From the NCBI GenBank assembly GCA_023634235.1, contig JAMKCF010000007.1, forward strand, positions 2,646,001-2,710,000: a stretch of DNA of 64,000 bases. The letters are read 5' to 3'. The notes beneath the pieces were generated by a model that was not told the origin of the DNA, ran no database searches, and saw only the letters and a list, made by a program, of their open reading frames with translations. The DNA comes from Pisaster brevispinus. Taxonomy: Eukaryota > Echinodermata > Asteroidea > Forcipulatida > Asteriidae. The translations under genes were made by a program, and so were the position numbers. Shown piece after piece: positions 55,386-64,000 of this stretch; positions within the stretch are counted from its first letter, which is position 1, and the number at the start of each line of letters is the position of its first letter.

Positions 55386-56249
55386 GTGCAGCAAGTGACT
55401 GTACCATTGTAAAAAAAAATTGGGCTTACTCATTAACGGTACAGTCAAAAATCGCGAAATTTCACAAGATCCCCAATGGAACATAGCCAGATAACACTAT
55501 TACCAGCAGAATTAGCTTGGGGTGAGTCTTCGACCTACAGTCACCTTAAACTTCGAAGCCCCTTAGAGAATACGTTGACATTGGATACACTCCAAGGTCT
55601 AAGATCTTAGCCGCTGTTATGAGCAAACAACCAATCAGTCTGTCACTAGCTTTGTCATCAGGCAGCCCAGCTGTTTATTGTAAGGCGGTCAAGCTGTGGT
55701 TTCAGGGTAGGCCAAGTAAATAAGATACCTTGTTTCTCAGTATACGGGTAAGCAGTGCAACAAAATGAAAAAAAAGTTGGATTTGGGTAACATTTTTTTC
55801 TTTTTGTAGCGCAATCATGTGACCGCCTGTGTACATGTATATTGGCACGATGCACACATTGAAGAAAAAAAGTTGCCTTTTTTATTCTGGGGATTCAGTG
55901 AACCTTTCAGAGTCTATTGATACCATGTTAGAAGAATTTGTGAGCAGTTTTACACGCAACAATGACCCGCTCTCCGGGAATTCCCATAGGAATTGTACAG
56001 CAATTACCCAACCTTGCTAAGTTGTGTAAACAAAGGGCGTTATTCAAAGAAATGGTTATTGAGCAGAAAGAGACTTGTGGGCTCATATCAAAATACAATT
56101 TTGCTTGAATTGATTTTATAAAAGGGTCTATATATAATGCTTTGGGTGATTTAAAAGTGATTTGGTTCTTCACAGATATGCATTACACGCTAAAATCAAA
56201 CTGTTACTCAAAAAGTAAGGCAGAGTGAAATGGTGTGATTGTTTTTATG

Positions 56250-56645
56250 GTATCACGCAGAGTAAACAATTTGGCGGTAGTTCTTGCAGTTTTCTTGAAA
56301 AATTTGACGATCGACCTCATGGCGCGACTTGTTCCATTTCCGCTCTTTTTTACGCTTCTCACATTTAGCTGAACGAGTACCAAGTTGAAAAGGGTCAAAG
56401 TGTGATGATACGTGTTTTCTCAGGTGCTGATCAATCAAGCCACACAATTGTTCATTAAACTGCAAGTCGTCTGCAGTGTCGGCGGGGTTCCTGATAATTG
56501 GTGAGGAAATAAGGTCATTTCGAAAATTATAAAGATTGATGTTCTGTAATTTACGTGAAGTAGTTTTATGCTGTGTTGAATTCGGCTCGGACATAATAAC
56601 TCTCATCAAAAGTGCTGACTGATTTAATGGTAAGCTATCATCCAC
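56250..56645 (-). pseudogene. LINE ORF2 remnant (linker between endonuclease and RT)
   Basis: The reverse frame (about 130 codons) reads FRNDLISSPIIRNPADTADD, then FNEQLCGLIDQHLRKHVS and a basic RKKERKWNKSRHEVDRQ stretch. This is the pattern of the segment just upstream of the RT domain in non-LTR elements. It is interrupted by the SINE at 56654. Confidence 0.7.
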
Positions 56646-56653
56646 TTTGATCT

Positions 56654-57080
56654 GGCGTGCCGTGGCCGAGCGGATAAGAGCACCGGACTCAAGCTCTTGT
56701 GTTTCTGATCAGCAGAGTGTGGGTTCGAGTCCCGGTCGTGACACCTGTGTCCCTAGGCAAGACACTTAACCATGATTGCTTCGTCCTTCCGATGGGACGT
56801 AATTAAAGCCTTTGGCCCCGTGTGTTGTGTAACGCACGAAAAAAACAACCCAGTGCACTTATCGAAAAGAGAAGGGGTCCGCCCTGGTGTTTCTGGTTTG
56901 ATTGGCTGCATTTTGTGCCACAGCACCTTGTAAACCATTACATGGTACTGTGTAAAGGAGTAGGTCTCATACTTCAAACGTAGCCCCCACATACCTTGCA
57001 GGAAAATACATAATGTTGAAGCGCCTTGAGCGTCACTGAGAGACGGATATAAGTGCTGTATCAGAAGCCACTATTATTAG
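56654..57080 (+). repeat. tRNA-Leu-like SINE, complete
   Basis: The cleanest copy: head 'gtgccgtggccgagcggata', CAA-like anticodon region, B box 'gggttcgagtcccgg', body 'tccgatgggacg', 'aacccagtgcacttatcg', and an end 'ataagtgctgtatcagaagc'. Confidence 0.88.
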
Positions 57081-57099
57081 GGGTTTCGGACGGTAGCCG

Positions 57100-57560
57100 A
57101 AACGCCTATTGTTTTTTGTCTTCACATTTCGTCTTCATTTTCACCTGCCAAATCTTACGGAGTACCTTGGCCAGGTTTTGGTACTTTTGGATCTTTTCTG
57201 TCTCCTTCGTAGCGATCCTTATATCACCCGCTACATCATAGCTGCAATGTCGATGAGATGACACATCTTCTTCGTCTTATCTAAGACTACAACATCTGGA
57301 CGCCTATGTTCTATAACATGATCAGTCTGAATGCTAAAGAGGATCTTGACCTGGTCGGTCTCTGCAACTTTATCCGGATTATGATCTTACCATTTTGCAG
57401 TCACTTGGACACCATTCTTTTTACACAGATCCCAGTGAATCACTTTGGCCAACTTTTCATGTCTTCCTTTGTACTCCGTCTGGGCCATCATACTACAGTC
57501 ACTGACAATATGAAGTCTCCTCCGCCTTATAACACATTCTGCACATAGGGGAGACGCTTG
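57100..57560 (-). pseudogene. LINE C-terminal nuclease-like domain, decayed
   Basis: The reverse frame reads KVAETDQVKILFSIQTDHVI, then EHRRPDVVVLDKTKK and LIDIAAVAGDIRIATKETEK, the well-known extreme C-terminal block of some animal LINE ORF2 proteins (HxxEHNRPDIVV type). At least one stop codon interrupts it. Confidence 0.75.
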
Positions 57561-57899
57561 CTTTCACTATCAAGTCGACAGATTAATGAAAACCCAAACA
57601 CGGAAATCAGTCTATAGCTGCACCATTTCCTATTAATTAGTAGTTTTTTCAAGTGTTTTCGCCTTGTGTTGACGATATTTAGGTTTTTCTGGTCGTCTCT
57701 CGGTTACATGCCGACTTGATCACTCCCACTTCCCGATGTATGTAAAAGTCCAAGTCAGCCGTGTCAGCCCAGACGTACACATTTAAACGCAAGGGGGCGC
57801 TATACAAGTTTACCATAACTATGTCACGGTGCTCTGTCTTTGTAGGTTTTAAACTTTATTTGGCGTATGTGTTCTCTGATAATTTATTGTATGTGATCT

Positions 57900-58137
57900 G
57901 GGCCCAATTTCATAGCGCTGCTTAACGATAAGGACACGAAAAGGTATGCCAACCTCCCGGTGCTTACTCAGTGTATGAAAGTGATTGAAGTAACAATGCA
58001 AATCCATGGTGAACGCGCGAGATGGCTGCCTTATTTTCTTGCTAACCTGTGAAATACGCTTACGCTTAAGCAAATTTTTCTGCTATAGTAAGCACGAAAA
58101 TTTGCTTACCGTTAAGCAGCACTTTGAAATTGGGCCC
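57900..58137. mobile_element. TGCTTAAGCAG MITE, longer variant
   Basis: Inverted ends 'gggcccaatttcatagcgct' and 'agcactttgaaattgggccc'. The interior (238 bp in all) carries extra sequence compared with the ~190 bp copies. Confidence 0.85.
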
Positions 58138-58430
58138 TTTTACGAGACCCGAACTTTCAAATACTAATTACCATTACGACACCACCCGTTATAGCGCCCT
58201 CTATCAACGTGTGTTAAATCTACACCAAAAGGTGACATTTTTGAGTGCTCAGTTTTTTTTCTCGAAGGCTTGGGGACAACTCTTATTTTATATTGTAGCT
58301 TATAAAAAATCCTAGTATAAAAACAGTTTTCGTCATCGTGACGTTCTGCCTTCAGCTGTCAAGTGATTTCAATTCAAAGTGTGTAAAAACACAAATATAA
58401 ACTCTTCTCGTGTAGCTATAGCCTATGTAA

Positions 58431-58690
58431 TAGGGTCAAAACGTGAGGCCATTAAGAGAGTCGCATGATATTAATTTCAACTATTTGGCGCTTTGGTAGC
58501 GATATCCCCCCCCAATCATTTTCAAGGGGTTTCATGTAACGAGCAAACTAATTCACTCTGACTACATTTCGAAAGAAAACAATTAATTCTGTTCCAAACT
58601 GCTTCCCAACCAAAACTACATGTACAGTGTACATGTAAATGCAATAATATAGTGTTAATGGCCTCACGTTTTAACCATATTACATATAGC
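58431..58690. mobile_element. Foldback end pair 'gtcaaaacgtgaggccatta'
   Basis: 'gggtcaaaacgtgaggccat' at 58436 is mirrored by 'atggcctcacgttttaacc' at 58660. The right half and sequence beyond it are repeated at 62700-63010. Confidence 0.65.
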
Positions 58691-58860
58691 TAGACGAAAA
58701 TAGTACTAGGGTCGACCATGAGATAATAACTCACATTTTTAGTTCTAAAGAATAACCGTGGGTTGTCGCCACAACCTCCCCTTACATTCAGCAAACCATA
58801 AATCAGGGCACAATTAACTTGATCAAAACACCATTTAATGACAATACCAAAGGTAAAACC
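58540..58860 (+). repeat. Dispersed direct repeat, copy 1
   Basis: It shares with copy 2 (62700-63010) 'gagcaaactaattcac', 'cctcacgttttaacc', 'agtactagggtcg.ccatgagata' and 'gggcacaattaac'. The two copies lie about 4.2 kb apart in the same orientation. Confidence 0.75.
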
Positions 58861-59204
58861 ATGAGCGCAATGGTTAACAGTACATCAAAAAGTCTAGACT
58901 CCGAAGTTGTATTTTTAGTGTGATTCATTGTGTCACACAATAAACCATAGAAAGCTGTCACGCAACATGGCACTTGCTTAAATTAAGTTACGAGTATGGG
59001 AACAAAGTTGTCCCAATGCAATGCCTTTGAAAGAAAACCCTGAAAGTTCAAAAAGTTCATCTTTTGGTGTATATTTAACACACGGCCTAAACTCAGCCCA
59101 GAGAAAAATCCATTGACTTTACGTCGGGCAAACCGTTTTTACTGTTTTCCCATTTGATGGTGTAGTTTATTCAAAATGCGGCGCAGTGCATGAGCAGTAG
59201 TTCA

Positions 59205-59550
59205 CTTTACGTACACTTTAAGTACTAACTTATGAGACCTGTTCCTTGATATTGCAGGGTTATTTCGCTTTGTGTACTAGTTTGTGAGTCATAATCCTTG
59301 ATATGAGAGGTTGTTCTCTTTACGTACTAACTTGTGAGACCTGTCCTTTGATATGAGGCTTATTTCACTTTATTTAGTAACTTTTGAGAGCTGTTCCTTG
59401 ATATGACAAGTAGTTCACTTTGCGTACACAATGCGTACGAGACCTGTTTTTTGATATACTGGATTATTCTGGATTATTCCAGTCTGTGAGACCTGTTCCT
59501 TGATATAAGGGGTTGTTCGCCTCTCGCACTAATTTGTGAGACCTGCTAAG
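59205..59550. repeat. Degenerate tandem repeat, ~60 bp period, ~6 copies
   Basis: Variants of 'gtgagacctgttccttgata' and 'gttcactttacgtactaact' alternate across the stretch. Confidence 0.8.
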
Positions 59551-61420
59551 TTTTAGACTCAGTATCAGTGAAGGTTACATGTAGGTTTAGGTTTTGATAG
59601 GCACATTTCAAGTCAAAATAAGTGCATTCCAAAGGTGAACGGTCTTCTACCTTTTAGTCAGACCTACTTTAAGGTTCTGGAGCGCTAATCAAAACAAAAC
59701 TATACGGAACAGCTTTGTGTTTGTTCACAAGCACCTAATGTCTAGTTATAGATTGTTATATAGCTAAAATATTTAAACCTGAGAAAGACTTCAGGCCTGA
59801 AATATGCAAAACTCTTGTTTGATTCTGACAACGGCAGCAGTATTGTTTTTGTAAAGTAGCTAATTATTTTGGAATGATACCTCCGAAGGAAATTGGTGGC
59901 GCTTTATCGTTTTTCAATTAGCCTGCAACAACATGGAAAATGTTTCTAAAATCTTATAATTAGGCCCTATGCCTATAGGCATATATGCATTTTATTTAAA
60001 TTTTTATTATTTTTTTTAAAGATTGGTGTGAGCGTGCATATAATATGGCCAAGGGTGCAGTAGGTGTAACATTTGCTGTTTCGTATAGAGGAAATTATTC
60101 CCGACGATCCTTTTTTCAGCAGTTTCCAGTTTGAACCTGTGTCTGACTGCTCTATGCTGAATATCCAAATTGAAGTGCCTTTAACTTCACGTCAAAGCTT
60201 GGGGCCTGGTGTGTGAGCCTGGATATGGTGCGGTGTGTTCTCCGCTGCACTATGGCTTGTTGACAGGCTTCAATGTTTGTACAATGTATAACGATTTATG
60301 GACTGATCAGCACGTAGCGGCTTTCGTCTAAACACCTACGTTGAAAATACTCTCATTCGACTCTCGCGACGTTGACCGGTCGAAGATCTACATACAAAAC
60401 CCACCATTGTGCAAACGGCACACAGCACACATTCCCCATGTAAAGTATGACAAAAGATTTGCCGTTGAGACTGCCTGAGCGGGTCCATTTTATTAGAGGG
60501 TCTTGTTATCTCTAAATAGTGTAAATTCACCAAATCTTTACACTCCTAGTTCTAGAAAACATCGTAAAATGGTTGCGTTTGTTTTTTGCCAACTGCTTCA
60601 GTAATTGAATAATTTAATAAACAACGGATACTTAATAATGTAAACGACATGTATTACATACGTTTAAGATGTGTACGTTCCCTCAGAATTGACACTGTCT
60701 TCGGCAAATGTTTCCGCCCGTCAACAGACGATCGCTTGCATGCAAACCAAGTATAGGCAGAAACCATTTTCTAAAAAAAAACCTTCTAAAAGTTGTCAAA
60801 TATCCAGAAGATTTACGGAGGGATTTTGTTTAAACTTTCAGGAATGACAGATCTATCCTTAAACATCACGTTCATTGAAAAACTAAATCAGAGGATAAAC
60901 AATAAAATTAAATTGTTGTAACATTAAAACGTATCGTTTAAGTTTCGGCTGTACGTTGTCTTGTCGTTGTATTTTGGTATTGTCAAAACGCAATGGCTAA
61001 GTTTTGGTGATCACGTTGTCATCACTTTGTATTTTGGTTTTGTAAAAAAAAAAATTGTTCAAGTTGTGACAGCCACGTTGTCTCAACCTTCTACACACGT
61101 ATTATTGTGAACATCACGTTGTACGCCTTTTAATTTTATCACAGCGTAGCATCTTTGTTTTTACCATCACGTTGTGAAAATGTACTTTAGTTTAATTACA
61201 ACGTACACACTATATAAACCTTAGTTGCTTGTGAACAAACACAAAGCTGTTCCGTTTTGTTTTGCTTTGACTAAACGCTCCATACCTTTAAAGTGAGCCT
61301 GACTTCGAGATAGAGGACCCTTCACATTCGACGTGCCTTTTTGACTTAAACTGTGCCTTTAAACTTTAAATCAAGACCTAAACCTAACAAACTTCATTCT
61401 GATACTGACTCTAGAACAGA
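59549..61420. mobile_element. ~1.9 kb element or duplication with ~210 bp inverted repeats
   Basis: The left arm (59549-59760; 'agactcagtatcag', 'taggtttaggttttgat', 'ggaacagctttgtgtttgtt', 'cacaagcacctaa') is mirrored by the right arm (about 61205-61420; 'ttgcttgtgaacaaacacaa', 'atcaagacctaaacctaac', 'ctgatactgactct'). The interior has no recognisable transposase; the minus-strand frame at 60336-60533 (65 codons) is unfamiliar. Confidence 0.75.
60940..61200. repeat. Degenerate tandem repeat 'tcacgttgt..tttgtattttg'
   Basis: The word 'acgttgt' recurs about eight times with 'gtattttggt' or 'acttt' between, period about 40-60 bases. It lies inside the inverted-repeat element. Confidence 0.65.
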
Positions 61421-61519
61421 TTTTAAACCTGACCCTGAGTCTGACCTTAAATTTGACCTTCATTCTAACTTAACCATGTGCTATAGGACCCTAATTCGTA
61501 CCCTCAACCCACCTGGTTC

Positions 61520-62165
61520 AGGAATTTTCGTTTTGAACTTCCTGTTTGGACCGGAAAAGGTAAAATTGGGGTCACGTTTTTTCTTAAAATGTAAAATGTG
61601 CCATGAGCTATGAGATGGCACGAATATTATGACTTCATGTGATTTAGAAAATGTGATATTTTTATTTGAACTTCTTGTTTCGACTGGAATGAAGAGTCAA
61701 AGTGGGGTTATGTTTTTGATTAACATGTAAAAGATGTCAAATGTTACAAGATTGCACAAAGATTGTGACTTTATGACATGTCATTTGAGAATTGTTTAAA
61801 AAAAATTAACTTCCGGTTTGAACCGGAAGGAAAGGTTAAACTGGGGTCACATTTCATAATAAAATGTTACATATGCTGATGATACGACTCAGACCCTGAA
61901 CCAGACCCTCAATTAAGAAGTAGACCATTACCCTAAACCTAGCACAGACCCTCAATTTGACTCTTAAACGCTAATCATGTTTTGAACCTGATCCTGACTC
62001 TGACTGTTTTTATCAAGTAATAAACCACAAAGGAATTTAAACATATGATTTGTTTATTTTTTAGAGCTTTCTGTTTGTAACGTAAGTAAAGGTTAAACTG
62101 GGATCACATTTCTAAATGAAATTCACATCTGCTGTAAGCTAAAAAGGCACAAAAATTACAACTCT
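61520..62165. repeat. Degenerate tandem repeat, ~140 bp period, ~4 copies
   Basis: Units begin near 61530, 61668, 61805 and 62070 with 'ttgaacttcctgtttg.acc', 'aggtaaaattggggtcac' and 'gcacgaatattatgact' variants. Between copies 3 and 4 is a stretch of 'cctgaccctgactctgac'-like words also seen at 61380-61460. Confidence 0.75.
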
Positions 62166-62189
62166 ATGGCATTTGGTTCAGAAGATAAT

Positions 62190-62530
62190 ACACAGTATTT
62201 TATGTCGAGGACACTAAATATTATTTCGATTGAACGAAGTAAAACTTCAAGGGAACAAAGTGTTATTTCGTACACACGAAATATTATTTCAATCGAACAA
62301 AATGTCATTTCGAGGAAACACGAAACATTATTTCCGTCGAACAAAATAAAATGTTCAGGGAACAAAATATTATTTCAAGGACTTAACAATTAAATTTCAG
62401 TCGAACTAAATAACATTTCGTGTTTCACCATAAGTCTCTTTAGTGGCTTTGTAATTACTTATAATTGATCGAGCGCACGAAATGATTCTGATCGCACACA
62501 ATGATTCTGAACGAACGAAATAATTTGAAA
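62190..62530. repeat. Degenerate ~22 bp minisatellite
   Basis: Variants of 'cgaacaaaatattatttcg' recur, with both 'atttcg' and 'cgaaat' faces, so that it is partly palindromic. Confidence 0.8.
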
Positions 62531-62699
62531 GATGTTTTTTATTCTTTGGAGATGTTCTATGTGGGCACTTTGAGGAAAATACAATGTAGCAAACATGCAC
62601 TAAAATCTTCAGAGTAGGGAGGTTATTTTAATGAGGTACCGTACTGATGAGAAACTAAAACTGAACTTCCGAAGGCCTTTGTATAGATCAATGAAGGCA

Positions 62700-63010
62700 C
62701 CATTTTCAGAAGGGTTTGGATGTACCAAGCAAACTAGTTCACTTCTGACATTTCCAAAGAAAACAGAATTAGCTGTTTCCAACTGCATCCCAACCAAAAC
62801 AACATGTATAGTATACTTAATGTTTATTCTTAATGACCTCACGTTTTGACCCCTATTAGCTAAACGTGAAGAAATCTACTAGTACTAGGGTCGGAACATG
62901 AGATAACATAACATGTTTTCAATTCAAAAGAAGAACGGTGTGTCGTCACCCCCCTCTTGCATTCAGCGAATCAAATAATATCCGGGCACAATTAACCTGG
63001 TGTCAAAAGA
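62700..63010 (+). repeat. Dispersed direct repeat, copy 2
   Basis: The second copy of 58540-58860; it includes 'cctcacgttttgaccccta' and 'gggcacaattaacctgg'. Confidence 0.75.
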
Positions 63011-63165
63011 AAATCTACTTATTGGAGGTATCAAACACCATAAATGGGACGGAAACTGGTGACCACTATCAGCGCACTTGTTAAAGAAGCAGGCTCTTCA
63101 TCACAAAGATCATTTTTTATTATAGTGCCCTCTGTCATTCGTCCTACGAAATAAAGGATACATAT

Positions 63166-63826
63166 ATATCGTCGCTCGTACCACGAACTGACTTAACTGA
63201 CTAAAATCACACATTTTTGCAATTTTTGTTTAAAACAAATTATTGACATACTCATTTCTGTTAACATTTTCAGCAAGTTTCAGTGCCTAATACGTAATAG
63301 TTTCGTAATTACACTAATGAGTAAAAACGACGTATCACTAGACTTGCCATTAAGTCTTTTCACAAAGTGACCTAACTAGATACGCCACTTTACCAATGGT
63401 AAACTATGCGCTACAGCGCGCGCAGTTCGGGCGCGCGTGAGAATTTGCGTACCACGAAGTGACCTAACTGGGGAAGCGTAGTATTTTCACAAAGTGACCT
63501 ATCTCGATAGGTCTCTATTACGCATTGGTTTGTACACAGCGCTCTGCGGGCAAAACTCGAATTTTCATTTTCACAAAGTGACCTATCTGTTTAGGAATTA
63601 ATTACTTATTAAAATAGTTTTAGGGATGAAAACACATTGATAGTTCTGTATGAATAAAGTATTCAGCTTTATTTTCGGCATAAAAAAATAAAATAAAAAT
63701 AGTAAGCAGACTCCGAAACAGCAGTTTGAAAAGTAGTGCAACTTCAATCGTGATTTTCTCAGAACACGTATTTTTTTTTTTTTACTGTGAACGAGTTAGG
63801 TCACTTCGTGGTACGAGCGACGATAT
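63166..63826. mobile_element. 661 bp TIR element with internal 'cacaaagtgacctaac' repeats
   Basis: The left end 'atatcgtcgctcgtaccacg' (63166) is mirrored by 'cgtggtacgagcgacgatat' (63826). Inside, 'tttcacaaagtgacctaac' or '..tatct' recurs at about 63358, 63490 and 63571, and 'taccacgaagtgacctaac' at about 63449. TA flanks both ends, consistent with a Tc1/mariner-like TA target. No transposase frame is present. Confidence 0.82.
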
Positions 63827-64000
63827 CGCGGTTTTCGTTGTTTGATGTTGCTGTTCAGGTAAAAGTTTACACAGTTCCTGCGTCACTGCTTGAGTCAATT
63901 TGATTTATATTCCCTCCTGGTGTCATAGAATGTATGTAGTAGTAGACACGAGACTCTGTGTTGCACACTAATTGTTAACTAACAAGGAAAACAAGACCTT

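Noticed and set aside
56654..56745. Possible functional tRNA-Leu gene
   Set aside because: A and B boxes are present but the acceptor stem does not pair well, and the same head is followed by the same body in at least three other places, so it is a SINE.
59205..59550. Possible CRISPR-like array of regular repeats
   Set aside because: Units are degenerate and directly adjoining with no unique spacers; the genome is eukaryotic.

Overview
This is a piece of a eukaryotic nuclear genome. Genes are split by many short GT-AG introns, intergenic DNA is AT-rich, and there are many decayed LINE fragments, tRNA-headed SINEs, MITEs and short satellite arrays. A mitochondrial ribosomal protein, an MFS organic-ion transporter pair, a rhodopsin-like GPCR and a probable Fanconi/TPR gene point to an animal. 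The repeat style (L2/CR1-type LINE tails, tRNA-Leu-like SINEs ending in ATT repeats, TGCTTAAGCAG foldback MITEs) suggests a marine deuterostome, perhaps an echinoderm. The species assignment is inference.

Layout, left to right. (1) 1287-10791, minus strand: six phase-compatible exons encode the N-terminal 263 residues of a helical, TPR-like protein that resembles FANCG; its 3' end lies off the left edge. (2) 13414-14436, plus strand: an intronless orphan class A GPCR of 340 aa. (3) 17077-23662, minus strand: the complete seven-exon gene for mitochondrial ribosomal protein uS15m (MRPS15, 302 aa). (4) 23.7-29 kb: repeats only, including a 0.63 kb GGT-type array. (5) 28977-40897 and 43362-54592, minus strand: two tandem, intact ten-exon SLC22-type transporter genes (A, 574 aa; B, 577 aa) with the same intron positions and phases. 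(6) 54.6-64 kb: no gene recognised; LINE remnants, a SINE, a pair of dispersed repeats, several degenerate tandem arrays, a long inverted repeat and a TIR element.

All gene models were assembled by hand by matching splice sites and codon phases across exons; every junction given keeps one open frame. The genes show no operon-like link. The two transporters are a local duplication whose exons 1 and 9 are far more alike than the rest, which suggests patchy gene conversion. The most notable points are that mosaic, the possible invertebrate FANCG, the same ~112 bp satellite in introns of two different genes in opposite orientation, and several foldback elements, including a nested insertion.
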